Shown here: one piece after another, positions 47,660 through 59,324 of the stretch
Layout of the letters: the number at the start of each line of letters is the position of its first letter
Numbering within the stretch: position 1 is the stretch's first letter
Source of the DNA: Uloborus plumipes
Lineage: Eukaryota > Arthropoda > Arachnida > Araneae > Uloboridae
DNA length: 64,000 bases
Assembly (NCBI GenBank): GCA_038373865.1
Contig: JAXGGA010002875.1
Coordinates: 48,964 to 112,963, forward strand
Direction of reading: 5' to 3'
Translations under genes and position numbers: made by a program
Notes under the pieces: generated by a model
The model's input: the letters and a program-made list of their open reading frames with translations, nothing else
What the model was told of the DNA's origin: nothing
Databases searched by the model: none

Positions 47660-49079
47660 CACTGCTCGACATTGAAAATGCAACACCAAGAAGGAGTGAT
47701 CAGAAATTGATGAAATTTAGTAAGAAGACAGAGACAGCATGGAACAATAAGTGATATTTATTTCAAAATAAATAAGCAAAATTTAAAGCGAGGCCGGCGT
47801 CGGCTCAGTAAGAAGTAGGACCACCGCGGACAGCGTTGCACGAAGAAACACGTCTAGGCATGGAGTCAATAAGCCTGCGGATGGTGTCCTGAGGGATGGC
47901 ACTCCATTCCCTTTCAACCATTTGCCACAGTTCGTCCTCTGAACGAGGCAGTGACAGGTTCTGCAAACGGCGTCCAATTACGTCCCACACATGTTCGATT
48001 GGTGACAAGTTAGGAGAGTATGGTGGCCAGGAAAGCATCTGTACACCTCGTAGAGCATGTTGGCTGATTCGAGCACTGTGAGGCCGGGCGTTATCCTGTT
48101 GAAAAATTGCATTTGGCAAACCCTGAAGGTAGGGGATTGCCACCGGCCGCAGTACATTATCTACATATCGTTGGGCCGTCATAGTGCCCCGAATACGAAG
48201 TAGAGGTGATACGGAATTGTATGCAATAGCGCCCCAAACCATTATGCCACGTCGTCGCGCTGTGGGGCGTTCCACAGTTACTGCCGGATTCGATCTTTCT
48301 CCACGTCGATGCCACACACGTATGCGATGACTATCGCTGGACAAACAGAAGCGGGATTCATCTGAGAACACTACGGTTTGCCATTCTGCCATCCACGTCG
48401 CTCTGGTCCGGCACCATTCCAAATGTTGGAGTCTGTGCTGTGAGGTCAATGACAGTCTTCTTAGCGGGTGCCGTGATTGCAGGCCACGTGCAACCAGTCG
48501 ACGGGAAATGGTTCTGGTCGACACAGGAACTTTCAGGGTACCTTGCACGTGCTGCAGAATCGACGTACAAGTGACTTGCGGGTCCGCCACAGCTTGTCGG
48601 TGAATCCGTCGATCCAAGCGGTCTGACGTCACTCTGGCTGCACCTGCACCCCTCAATGTGGCTACATTTCCTCTTTCCAACCATCTCCGACACAGCCGAT
48701 GCACAGTGCTTGCATCTATGTGGGTATCAGCTGCAATTTGACGTATGGACCAATCTCCCCTTCTCAGTCCGATCACCATACCCCTTGTAAAGTCGTGTAT
48801 ATGCTGGAAGTGTCTTCGTTGAGGACGGCGTGGCATTTCCTCCTATCACACGTATCCTTCGAGACAAAAACCAAATTTCTCCGATAATTAGTCTGGCAGA
48901 AAAACCAACATGAACATAGCCCACTTTTCAACTTCATTCTCTTATATCTTACTTCACGTGCGTCGGAGAGCTGCGCATTTCATATCATTTGTATAACTCA
49001 GTGATGTGCGTCTACGGTAAAATTTGCATGAATTTCTGACCACTCCTTCTTGGTGTTGCATTTTCAATGTCGAGCAGTG
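47660..49079 (-). mobile_element. Full-length Tc1-like transposon (DD32E spacing)
   Basis: Inverted ends start CACTGCTCGACATTGAAAAT, perfect for 39 bp and recognisable to about 58 bp, with TA duplications at 47658-47659 and 49080-49081. Length 1,420 bp with one intact transposase gene. Unrelated in sequence to the two copies at 19048 and 25140. Confidence 0.95.
47805..48836 (-). CDS. Tc1/mariner transposase, 343 aa, intact
   Basis: DDE transposase of the enclosing element. The N-terminal helix-turn-helix region spans about 10-60 (SIRQIAADTHIDASTVHRLC) and 80-120. The catalytic residues are D159 in FSDESRF, D248 in QQDNARPH and E281 in SPIEHVW. Only 32 residues separate D248 and E281, two fewer than in classic DD34E Tc1 elements; the SPNLSPIE block has Asn and Ser where SPDLNPIE is usual. 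The frame is clean from ATG to stop, ending RGGPTSY, the same style of C-terminus (GGPTxY) as the DD36E elements in this window. Likely functional, although a single copy cannot prove activity. Confidence 0.95.
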   Translation of the reverse strand: MPRRPQRRHFQHIHDFTRGMVIGLRRGDWSIRQIAADTHIDASTVHRLCRRWLERGNVATLRGAGAARVTSDRLDRRIHRQAVADPQVTCTSILQHVQGTLKVPVSTRTISRRLVARGLQSRHPLRRLSLTSQHRLQHLEWCRTRATWMAEWQTVVFSDESRFCLSSDSHRIRVWHRRGERSNPAVTVERPTARRRGIMVWGAIAYNSVSPLLRIRGTMTAQRYVDNVLRPVAIPYLQGLPNAIFQQDNARPHSARISQHALRGVQMLSWPPYSPNLSPIEHVWDVIGRRLQNLSLPRSEDELWQMVEREWSAIPQDTIRRLIDSMPRRVSSCNAVRGGPTSY

Positions 49080-49123
49080 TATCATTTATGATGTACTTAC
49101 TTGGTCAGAACTTCGTGTCTATA

Positions 49124-49509
49124 TCTGTGGCTTGGTTCTAAAAGGGCCACTTTCAATTTTTTCACATTCTGTGTTATTTACATCAAAAGTTTCCAATTTA
49201 GTAAAACTCTAATTCTACAAAGGCCAATGTCTAATATCAAACTAAAATTGGTTGTATTTCCATTAGAATGTCAGCCAATGTTATATACACACAATGTCAT
49301 AATATTTACATAAAATAGTAACAGGTTAAAAAATTTCATATGATAAAATAATGTTTCTTTACATTAACAATAAACAAATACCAAAAAATAATAATGAGAA
49401 TCTTAATATAAGAAAGTTATAGCATTCTAAAAAATCTCAAATATCTTTCATCGCCTTTTTCTCGAAACTAACATTTTTGACTTAGGCCCTTTTAGAACCA
49501 AGCCACAGA
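49124..49509. mobile_element. 386-bp TA-flanked MITE
   Basis: Perfect 25-bp inverted ends starting TCTGTGGCTTGGTTCTAAAA, flanked by TA (49122-49123, 49510-49511). Non-coding interior. Lies 44 bp beyond the Tc1-like element, but its ends are unrelated to it. Confidence 0.8.
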
Positions 49510-49511
49510 TA

Positions 49512-50149
49512 TATTTCTGAAACAAATTTGAAACAATTTTGGAGACCTAAAATTCAGCTATTTTCAAAAATAAAATAAAATAAAACTCTCCTCTTTTTTT
49601 TTTTTTTTTTTTTTTTTGCACAAAATGTCTCATTTTAAGGCAGGCAGCAGGCCCTTAAAGTCGTCTGGTTTGTCAAAATTATACACTTATCATCAGAAAA
49701 ATTTATACTGTTCCGTTTATCTTCAAGCAAACTATAACTTTTAGCAAACCTAGTGAAATAGTTTATGCTTCTTTATCAAAGGTGGTTAAGATTATAATTT
49801 GGCGATTTCTGCCCTCGAGTTAAATTTAAAAGTTTTTCGAACACACACACGCACAGTTCGGCTAGTACATAGTAGGCTTAAAACACGAATTAGTTCATAA
49901 GAAGGTTTTCTTTTTCTTCTTTCTTCTTTTTACCTCTCTCTCACCAAAAAGTGGGCAATTTTGTGCAATTCCGTAAATTATTTTGAAATACGAAAAATGA
50001 AGTTTTTGGGTTGTGATACACATTTGTGTTTCTTCAACTTGTTACGCTAATCGTAAGAGTTCTACTCGGTTACATCATTTATTATGCAAACCCCCCCCCC
50101 CCCCCACAGGACTTAAATAAATTATATTTTCTCATTTTATCCCTTTTGA
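49512..50149. other. Gene-free stretch
   Basis: A 22-base T run near 49595 and a 15-base C run near 50091. Nothing else recognised. Confidence 0.45.
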
Positions 50150-51192
50150 TCCATAAAACATTAAGAGACATTATTTTGAAAATCAGACAAAAGAAGGACA
50201 TTTTGACAGTGACATTTTTGGTTCTCCTCATTTTTTATACGAGATAGTAGATCATGAGAAGTGAACATTCTGAAACTTTTAGCCAAAAAAATTTGCTCGC
50301 TCGGTAAAAATTCCCGAAGTTTGATGTTTTGCAACGCTTTTTTGGAACAATGACTGAAAGACGGATTTCAGTGCGCTGTAGTTTTTTACAGAAACGCAAC
50401 TTCAGGGTTATGTTTACATTTATTGATTGCAAAATGTCTGGTTAGGAGGACTCCATAATAATTTGGGTTGGGGTTTTTGCTTTCGTTAGTCAAGGGGCTG
50501 CAAAGTATGGCTTTCAGACCATTTTTGCTACACTTTAAACTGCGTTATTTGCCCAAAAATAGCAACCTCCCAAGTAAGTTTTAACATATACTGAAAAATT
50601 ATACTATGAAGAGAACGTGAAGTACGAAAATTGATTAATATTTCACTACTTTGAAGAGAAAAAACTTAGATATTTTTCAAATTTTCAAAATATGTGGTTT
50701 TTTCATCGCATTTAACTCAAAACATAAACCCTAGAAAAAAATAACTTGTATGGCTTATGGAACCTACAGATGTGTAAAATAATGTAAAGAAGAAAGAAGC
50801 GAAGGGCCTCTTCTAGTTTTCAAGAATATATTTTTTTTGTAGCTCATCTTAATGCCTTTTCTCATAGTAAAATGTGTGCATCAAGTAGGTCAGATCTGCT
50901 GAAACTTTAACTATATAGTATTGATGGTAGATAAATGTGTATAGAGAAAAAGCAGAAGAATAAAAGTACTTAATTTTGTCTAAATTTTTATAATTTTTAA
51001 TTTTTTAATTTATATTAACTTAAAAAACCATAAATCATTACTAAGAGAACTATTTTATAAGCTTTGAAATATTGGAAAAAGTAAATTCGGTGAGGTATCT
51101 CCAGAGGCATTCAAGTGGGAGGTCACAGGGACCTCCCAAAAAATTTCAAACTCGAAAAATTTTGCTGACGATTCGGCAAATTTGGAAACAAT
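50150..51192 (-). repeat. Left arm of a 1-kb inverted repeat
   Basis: Matches 59325-60385 in reverse over its whole length. Shared blocks include CATGAGAAGTGAACATTCTG, ACAGAAACGCAACTTCAGGG against its counterpart near 60130, and GCTGACGATTCGGCAAATTTG. Divergence is moderate with many small indels. No open frame. Confidence 0.7.
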
Positions 51193-51220
51193 ACACTGCA
51201 AAAAAAAAGTTATTTTTACA

Positions 51221-53485
51221 CAGTAGCGTAGCTAGTGAGCCCAGCGCCCGTGGCGAACTTGAAAAATTGCGCCCCCTAGAGGGCACTCCGATGGAAGGTC
51301 ATTGTGACCTCCCAAAAGTTTTTTAATCCGAAAATTTTTATTTATTTATTCGAAAAATTTGTAGATAATGTTGCAACCTTTCTTCTTTCTTTCAGCATTT
51401 TTAACGATGCTCAGTGTTCCCCTCATGTTATGTGTGCATATATCGTCGCCACCATGCTAAACTAACGAATGTGAAAATTGGCACTTTTTAGGAGGGCCAA
51501 AACTACACATGCATCTTATTCCCACCTGACGTGTTTGGTTATTTTCAATTTTTAAACTTTTATAGATATCTTAAAGTGTAAAACTATCGTTCGAAGGTAT
51601 CATTTTAATTTTAATTATTTGTAAAACTTGAAAAACGAACTTAAAAAACGCGATTTTTCACATTAGTTAGTTTCATGGTGCCGACAATGTCTGCTTGTTC
51701 GTATTATTGGATAAAATTCAAGTTTTATTTTTTACAAATGTTTTGTTCTATTTAAGAATCTTCCCAACAATTTAATTCGGGGCGTTCCTACCTTTCTCCA
51801 TCATTTCACATAATATTAAAAAACAATTAATTCTTGCAATTCGTTATTGAACATAGTGTGTTTTTTTTTCACACAACAGCTTTTATTTTAGATAGAAATT
51901 GTTTTAAAACACTAGAAGAATGTATAAAATAAACATAATTCGTGCATGTTAAATAAAAATCAAAGCATTGATATTATTGTAATTAAGAAAACAAAGAAAA
52001 AATAAAAAGCATAATTAATATGAAATTGACTTGATAAATACGACTCCTTGCATACAGGCAAAATTAAGTTTCACTGTTTTAAGCCTCCAATTATCTTCTA
52101 TGAATACATACTTTTCATTATAAGTATTTAAAATTTTCCAGAGACCCGCCGTTATTTACTACAAAAAATCTATGAGGGGGTTAGGAGAGGCAATTGTTCC
52201 CTCTCTGGCTTTAAGAAAGTACCAGATGTCGTTTCTTGATTTTTTTTTATTTTAAATGCAGCGTATGCAAACATGAGCCAACGATAGAGAAGGTATTGAC
52301 GGGTACCACAACTACGGTGCTCAAACTGAGAATGATTTAAAAAAACTGATTAGCATATATATTTGAGTACCGTTTTAAAAAAGTGGCTCGCCATCCGTAA
52401 GTAGCGTAGAGTACTCTTCCCTCAACATTCACTTGGCGTTTCCTTGTTCAGTAATACATGAGAAACAATAGCTATTTTTATTTATTTTGACAATAGAAAG
52501 AGCACAAAACATATTGCACTGGCGTGATTACAAATCGAGCTCAATCCCTCCCAATAATACTAAAACGGTAATGAGTATAAAGAACAAAGTAGTGCTATAT
52601 ATAGTTTAGAAGTGAGAGCACTTCATTAAAGTACATATAAAATAGAAAAATTTCCAAAATACGAAATCGAAACTCACTAAAAAAAGATTTATTTATCAAT
52701 TTTTTTTTTTTTGAACCTTCTAACCTTCTATACTGAGCTATCGAAGCACAAACAGCGTTTGAAAACGTTACTCGTTCAAAATCGCGCCCGCTGTACTTGT
52801 GTTACTCATTTTTGGAATCTTCATTTAATGTAGGCTCTTGGTACAAATTTTTAAAATCGCGAAATTTGCAATAGTCGTTTTTTAGAAACCTCCCCTCCCG
52901 TTTTTGAGAAATACATATTATTCTCTCGCTAGTTTTCGCCACAGAAAAATTATTACCAACAGAGGAGTTATTTTCTGTCATCATAAAATTGCATTCCAAA
53001 AATCTGTATCCGAAATGTTTTCAACAAAAGCTCGCCGATTTTTAAAATCGTAGAACGTTATTTCCGAAGTATAGTATGTAATTGATAAGTTGAAGTGATA
53101 TCGTGAAAAAAAACGGCTGGAAAGAAGCGGAGAGAAAGGTTTGTTTCTATCTCTTTTAAGTGGATAAGACCGGCCGATTTCAGATCAGCCTATTATACAG
53201 ACTCCAGACCCCATATAACTAAATTCTATCCTGCCAGATAGATTTAAGCTAACATCAGTGTATTCAACCGAAATCTACCAAAGCAAAGTTGCACATTTTG
53301 TATGGTTTGTCTTGTAGCGTGGGGGCGCAGTTTGAGTTGCTCGAGGTGTCTATCAAATTTTAATTTTTTAGTCTGTTTGGACTTGACCAAAAAAAAAATT
53401 TTTTTTAATCAGTCAAAATGCCGCCCCCTGGCTTCTGCGCCCGTGGCAAGAGCCACTGCTACCAACCCCTATAGCTACGCCACTA
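51221..53485. mobile_element. 2.3-kb hAT element (CAGTAGCGTAGCTAG ends)
   Basis: Ends CAGTAGCGTAGCTAG and (reverse complement) TAGTGGCGTAGCTATAG, with a perfect 8-bp duplication TTTTTACA (51213-51220, 53486-53493). GCGCCCGTGGC and GCGCCCCCTAGAGGGC-type blocks lie within both ends. No transposase homology seen in the 2 kb between, and the largest frame (65 codons at 52802-52999) is not recognised. Confidence 0.85.
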
Positions 53486-53719
53486 TTTTTACAGTATAAT
53501 ACTGGCAGCCGAGGTTCCAGTTTAAAACTGTAAAAGCACAGCAATTAACTGTAAAACTAGCAATTTTACAATTTATTACTCTAAAATTAGCAATTTCACC
53601 ATAAAATTAGCTGTATTATGCTGTAAAAACAATAGTGTAATACTGGCAGCAGAGGTTCCAGTTCAAAACCCGGAAAATGCACTCTAATAAGCTGTGAAAC
53701 TAGTAATTTTAGTTTATGA

Positions 53720-55405
53720 CTAGCGGTACCCGCACGGCTTTGCCCGTGGTATAAAATTAAAAGTTCATTTGTAAAATAGTTGATATCGCAGAAAAACTGC
53801 TCTATTTTAGTTGTAATTCAACTATAATTCCTTCAAAGTATGATACAAAAATCTGGTATGGACCCCACGCTACTTATTTTTACGTGTAAATTTCTTAGTA
53901 GATGCCTTAAGTGCTAAAATAGTGCTTGGAGTGAGCAAGATAACAGTTCAAACATTTATATCCCTAGTTTGCCACGAAACAATGCAAAAAAAAATGTTTT
54001 ACAATGATTAATCCCCTAAATATCGCCGATTTTAACATCATTCAGTAAATTTTTCGCAAAATATCGCCAATAGCGCCAAATTGAGTCCAAATAAAAAAAA
54101 AGAAAACAATTTTTTTCGCCAACTTGGTGATATGTCGCCAAAATGGCGGCAAATACTTGGCGACCAAAAGCTTGGCGATATAACGTCAAGTGGTCGTGCC
54201 AATTCATATCACTTTTGTCTGCATTGAAATGAACACTGATTTACTCCACAAAAGGAGTAAAACACCCCCTTGGAACATTCGAATGCAACCCCAAGGGCAG
54301 ATGCACAAAAATGAGCCAAAAGAGAAAATAAGAACAATTTTGTTGCTCACAGAAACTAACAGAAATCTTACCAAAGTTTAAAAGAAGAAGAAAGTTTTCT
54401 TTCCTAGCTTAAAAAACAAAACAATACATTTTCCGAAATGAAACACTTTAAAAAGAACGATGCAATATTGCAATTGATACGATATTTGGTTAATCTGTGC
54501 TTTAGGTACCGTTTTGTCGCTAAATGGGCGATAGGCGCGCCAAGCGTGGTAACCCTGGCTATTTTGCGTAGTTGACTTTTTGAAAACGCGCCAAGCAGGG
54601 TCCCAAAGCACCTTCACCGGGAAAAAGACAGGGTTGATAGAGAATTGGAACAAAAAAATACTACGCCTCCTATAAAAAAAAATATTACAAAATACTACTG
54701 TTTCCAAACGTTGCCAAAATCAATATTGCTAAGATGCGAAATCTATGCAAATGAAAAAAAAAAAAAAAACCCGCCAAATCTTTTAATTAAGTCATTAAAG
54801 TATATTGGAAACAGGGTTGCCAGAAAAATACTACGCTCCTTATTTGGGCCGAAAAAATACAACCGTAGTATCAAAAATACTACGTCTGGCAACGCTGGAA
54901 AAAGAACGAAACAAAAATAAGTATGAACACGTAACCATGGTAACAACATGAAAAGTTGATTTCCGTTGATAAAATAATTCATTTCATCTCTCTTTTCAAA
55001 CAAATTTTATCCTCGAGCTATTACATTTAGAATCGTTTGGCTTGCTTTACTGAAGGTAAGCCTTGAATTCCGGGATTCTTAAAACAATTGTTACAGCTCT
55101 CCTGATGATCGTAGAAACTTCAAAAAAATGTCATTTTGTGCAGAAAATTTCAAGCTTTCGAATGACATAAGACTTGAAAATGTGTATGAAATATTTCTTC
55201 CCTATTTTATCGAATTTCCGCTTAGAATTCGAATACAAAAAGAACGAAATGGAATTTTCGAAAAATCGCTTCGAGGTGCAAAACTACATGCTACAAACTA
55301 ATTTTGTGCCAAGTGGCATGAAAATCGACCGAACGGTTTTGGCGCTACGCGCCTAACAGACAGACAGACAGACAGAACCACCTTCAGCTTTATTATTAGT
55401 AGAGA
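53720..55405 (-). mobile_element. Non-autonomous Helitron, 1,686 bp
   Basis: Reading the minus strand, it begins TCTCTACTAATAATAAAGCT after a host A and ends in GGGTACCGCTAG before a host T, the expected TC...CTAG termini inserted between A and T. The 3' end has a hairpin CACGG-GCAAAG-CCGTG followed by GCGG-GTA-CCGC. Near the 5' end is a (CTGT)n run then GCGCGTAGCGCCAAAACCGT. The interior has the TCGCCAAG-type repeats shared with 8255-9016. No Rep or helicase gene remains. Confidence 0.85.
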
Positions 55406-55717
55406 TAGAGAAGAGACTATAAACCCAAGTAGTACACTTCGTTGTAAAATGGTTATTAACATTGTGACAACGGATTAAAAACGTTTATAAAACGTTTAAA
55501 CGCTTTTGGTGCTACCTGGGAAACTGCTGTGAAATCAGCTGGATTATAGTGTAAAAACAACATCTACTTTTTAGTGTGTATTGCATCATAGAGACTTATT
55601 AATATTACATGTGTGTTCAATCGTATTTTGCAAAAATTTAAGCTGGAATGTCCATGAGTATCTTATAAGAAATGTCCCAATTTTTCGAATGATAAAATAC
55701 GATCAAACCCACATGTA

Positions 55718-56043
55718 AAAAATAAATAAATAGAAAATTTCAATGTTGCAATGTTATTTTTTTTAAATTGCTGAATCTTCAGAAAAAATTTCGGAACATG
55801 GAATTTTTATTTGGTCGCCATTAGTGACCAAATTTGACCTCCTATTGGGGAGCTTCTAAATATATTTCCCAGTATTTACTTTTAAATATTTCCAGTCATT
55901 TCCAGCTAGTAATATATAAATTCAATAATTCCTTCAGTAATGATTTATCGTTATTTAAGTTAATTGCAATAAAAAGCTAAAAGCTTTAAAAATGCAGACC
56001 AAATTAATTGTTATGAGTCTTTTTATTTCCCTATACACACATA
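55718..56043 (+). repeat. Extra unit of the 1-kb repeat, interrupted at 56043
   Basis: TAGAAAATTTCAATGTTGCA, CAGTAATGATTTATCGTTAT and TTAATTGCAATAAAAAGCTA parallel 59297-59520. The remainder of the unit resumes at 59089 after the 3-kb insertion. Confidence 0.6.
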
Positions 56044-58024
56044 GGGTAAGTGCTCCAGTAGTCGGCCACAATGACATAAAACTCCTCATAAATAGTACAT
56101 TTTTAATTCAAAATCAGATATGGCGCATTCACACATTCATGTACCTATCCTCAATCATCAACCAGTGGCAGTTAAGTTTTGGGTACTTTTTTTGAATTAG
56201 TAATGAGTCATTTCATTTTGAATGGTGTGCCCGTCATCCAAGATTGCGATTCTGCTTATTTTTCAGCTAAGAGGACACGCCTTCTTAAAATGGCCAATTA
56301 CACTTATTAATTTAATTCTACTGTAAATTTGAGTGATTTTTATCTTAATAGAATGTCTAACATAATGTTTCAATGAAAGAGCGAACTCCTGGTTAGACTC
56401 GATTATTTTTTAAAGGGGTGGCCGACTACTGGGTACAGAATTCTTCTGCATTTCCAATAGTAGGCCATGGTAGGCCGACCACTGGTTCTAAGCAGTTTGG
56501 ATGATTTATCCAGTAGTCGGCCACATACTTAATGTAGCTTTTCATTCTTAATATGGGTTCATCAAATTAAAACTAAATTAACTTATTAAAATACTTAACT
56601 GTTTTGAGTAAAAATACCTTTTCCAAAGTTTATTTTTCTTGAAAAATAGTAATTAAATTAAATGTCTTAACTTCTTTTGACTACTATTTCGACATTTTAT
56701 TGCTCTTACTGTTGTAAATGTAATTGAAAATTCTAAAAAAGAGATTTTCAAATACGCATGAGTTAAGTTAAGATTATAAGTTTTAATACTCATCTAGTTG
56801 TTATCAAATGGTGTTTTAATAGTTTTTCTTATCAAATTTTATCTTAAACTAATGAAATTGGCGAAACGAGTGATTTGACTTCTATTGATACTTATTCGGC
56901 AGTTAATAAACATTCCCCAATTATAGGAGATAAGATGCATTACTTCAATAGTCACATAGGCTCAAGTTATTTAATGAGTGCCAAGCATGTAGTTATTCTT
57001 TCTTTTGCTATTATGCTTAACTTTTTGCTTTACCAAAGGTTCATGACCCCTGTGCTCTATTTAGGATAATTGTTTCAAATGTTGGTACATTTCACTAATA
57101 ATTCTCCCCAAATGTTTGACTTCTTGAGTTTTCTTCGCTAGATGATTAGAATTGTGCCGAGTTAATTTCAAAACTACATGGGTACATTGTTGCAAACTAA
57201 ATTTTGGTTTGTTTTCAAGGTTATTCCTTGTTTACTAATATTCTTGTCGAAAGCAGTAAGACATCCCGAGTTCCATTTACTTCCTTATTTCATCTTACTT
57301 CAATTAGTTTAACACAAATAAACTTGCTTCAGTGGAACATTCTGTGCTAGATGAAGCCTTGATGGAGATTCCTTTCAGAGCATTTTTGAATGTATTTTTA
57401 CTTGCATAGTTTTGGAAGCAATCATTTCTGAAACTACAGTTTTAGTTTTATGTTCCGTATGTTGAAATTCCGTTCTAATGAATGTGAACCAGTTAAGTGC
57501 CGACGTGATTATTGGTCATGAATTGTGTCGACTCTTCTATTATTACGTCTTTATGTTTGCATAAACAGCAAAGCAGTTTCATTTCTTGATTCTTTGGTCA
57601 TTATCACTAAAAACTGCTGTTCACTACAAAACAATTCCTGTTTTTTTACTTCCTAAGCAAGTACATTTTGTACATTTTATATAAACTTCGTTTATTTTGT
57701 CCCTTCATACATCTTTAGTAAGTGCTGCGAAAATTCTTTTCTTCAGAAACTTTTTTTTTACTTTCTTTTAAGCCCAAACTATAATACGTACACGCAATAA
57801 GTAATACTTTGTTGCAACAACATTTATTTTATCGTTTATCACTTATTTCACAACACAAAGTTAAATCGTTTATTTCTGGAGATCGTCCTAAAACGGTGTC
57901 CGGGTTTAACAATAGAAAGGGGTGGTTAATTAAACTGTGACAGATTGCGGCAGGGGGGTGGGGGAGGTAACAAGAAACATGAGTTTTCATATTTTGGTTC
58001 GCACAAAAGCATTTTATGTAACAA

Positions 58025-58140
58025 CTAGCGGTACCCGCACGGCTTTGCCCGTGGTATAAAACTAAAGCGTCATTTGGTAATAAATTCATATCGCAGAAAT
58101 AATACTCAATTTTAGTTATAATTCAACTATAATTCCATAA
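58025..58140 (-). mobile_element. Helitron 3'-end fragment
   Basis: CTAGCGGTACCCGCACGGCT (58025 on) and the next 90 bp match the 3' terminus of the Helitron at 53720 with moderate divergence. The 5' portion is absent. Confidence 0.75.
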
Positions 58141-58586
58141 TAACAATTTGTTAGTGTGTTATAGTGTGGCAGGGGAGAATAGCTTGAATTATGAAACATT
58201 GAGAAAAGGGATGGAGGGGGGCCAAGTATGTTGGGAAAAAAGTGTTGCGCCATTTATACTCATACCCTTATGAAGCTTTTTTTGATGTTTTAAATTATTT
58301 TCTTTTTGATACAGATATATTTTTAGACGTTATTCAGAAAAAAATACTTTTTTAGCCCGAGTTTTTAAAATAAAACTGTTTTTAGGCAGCTAAAGTATAA
58401 AAACATTAATGTCCCGAGAATTCTGTGCTAATTGTACTGTCGAAAATTAATAATGGTAGATTGATAGTTAGAGAAATAAGTAAAGCACATAGTGTATCAA
58501 GAAGTACACTAATATGATTATCTACACAAGTTGAGTACCAGAGGTACCACGAAAAATATGACCAGACTAAGTATAATGCATCGCTT

Positions 58587-58755
58587 CAGGCCGTCATTTC
58601 ACGTTTTTAGAAGGAGGGGAGACAAAGGGTGCAAACACAATGCAATTTCATCGGAAAAACGCAAACACCACGCCCACTTATATATTAATTAACTGATTTC
58701 TCAAACCCGGGGGGGAGCAATTGACCCCCCTCCTGACCTCCCAAATGACGGTCTG
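58587..58755. mobile_element. hAT MITE (CAGGCCCGTCATTT family), copy 4
   Basis: CAGGCCGTCATTTC ... AAATGACGGTCTG with internal GTGCAAACACAATGCAATTT and CCACGCCCACTTATAT. Target duplication eroded. Nested in the 56044-59088 element. Confidence 0.75.
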
Positions 58756-59324
58756 GTTCGTTGTAAGTTTCCTTTTGTTTTGTTTTTTTAACTCAACCCC
58801 CTATATCAGATAAGATCAATGAAAATGAAGTGGCCGACTACTGGATACAACGTGGTCGAGCACTGGATTTCTGTGGCCGACTACTGGTGCATTTACTAGT
58901 GTTGACAACAGCTTGGATTTTAACATAATTTTTCTTTAAATTTCTGAAACAAGTAGGTGATTCACTATCAGAAAGGTTCATTCTAAAGTTTTACCTTGTT
59001 TTTGTTGCTGTATTGATAGCTGAAAGTTCTAGGTTAGCTAAGATCCACAAAAGATCTCTTAAATGGCCGACTACTGGAGCACTTACCTTATATACATTAT
59101 TATTATATCCTTAAAGTTTTAGCAGGTCTGACCTACATAGAGGACGTATTTTTCTACAAGAAAACGTATTAAAATGGGTTATTTTTTTTTCTTTAAAACT
59201 AGAAGAGACCCCTAACCACTTTCTTTTAATGTTGTTTTATACACATGCAGAAATTTTATAACATAAAAAATTATCATAATATATAAAAAATAAATAAGTA
59301 GAAAATTTCAATGTTGCAATATTG

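Larger units (their letters stand above)
51194..55578. mobile_element. TA-flanked element split by a hAT and a Helitron
   Basis: Left end CACTGCAAAAAAAAAGT, right end (reverse complement) CACACTAAAAAGT, with TA at 51192-51193 and 55579-55580. Once the insertions 51221-53485 and 53720-55405 are removed, only about 0.43 kb remains. That remainder includes a tandem pair of AATACTGGCAGC ... GAGGTTCCAGTT (about 53507 and 53639). Proposed from its ends and from the continuity of flanks; the inverted repeats are short and imperfect. Confidence 0.5.
56044..59088. mobile_element. 3-kb copy of the GGGTAAGTG / CAGTAGTCGGCCA element family
   Basis: Left end GGGTAAGTGCTCCAGTAGTC, right end (reverse complement) AGGTAAGTGCTCCAGTAGTC, flanked by TA (56042-56043, 59089-59090). 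The first 230 bp and last 260 bp match 2559-3028 in reverse. The CAGTAGTCGGCCA motif or close variants recurs near both ends and at about 56418-56525 and 58831-58885. The middle has no transposase that I can recognise and includes a Helitron 3' fragment and a hAT MITE. It may be an autonomous-sized element with a decayed gene, or a carrier of unrelated DNA. Confidence 0.75.

Noticed and set aside
48358..48924. Second frames overlapping the 343-aa transposase
   Set aside because: Shadow frames with no motif; the catalytic motifs lie in the 343-codon frame.
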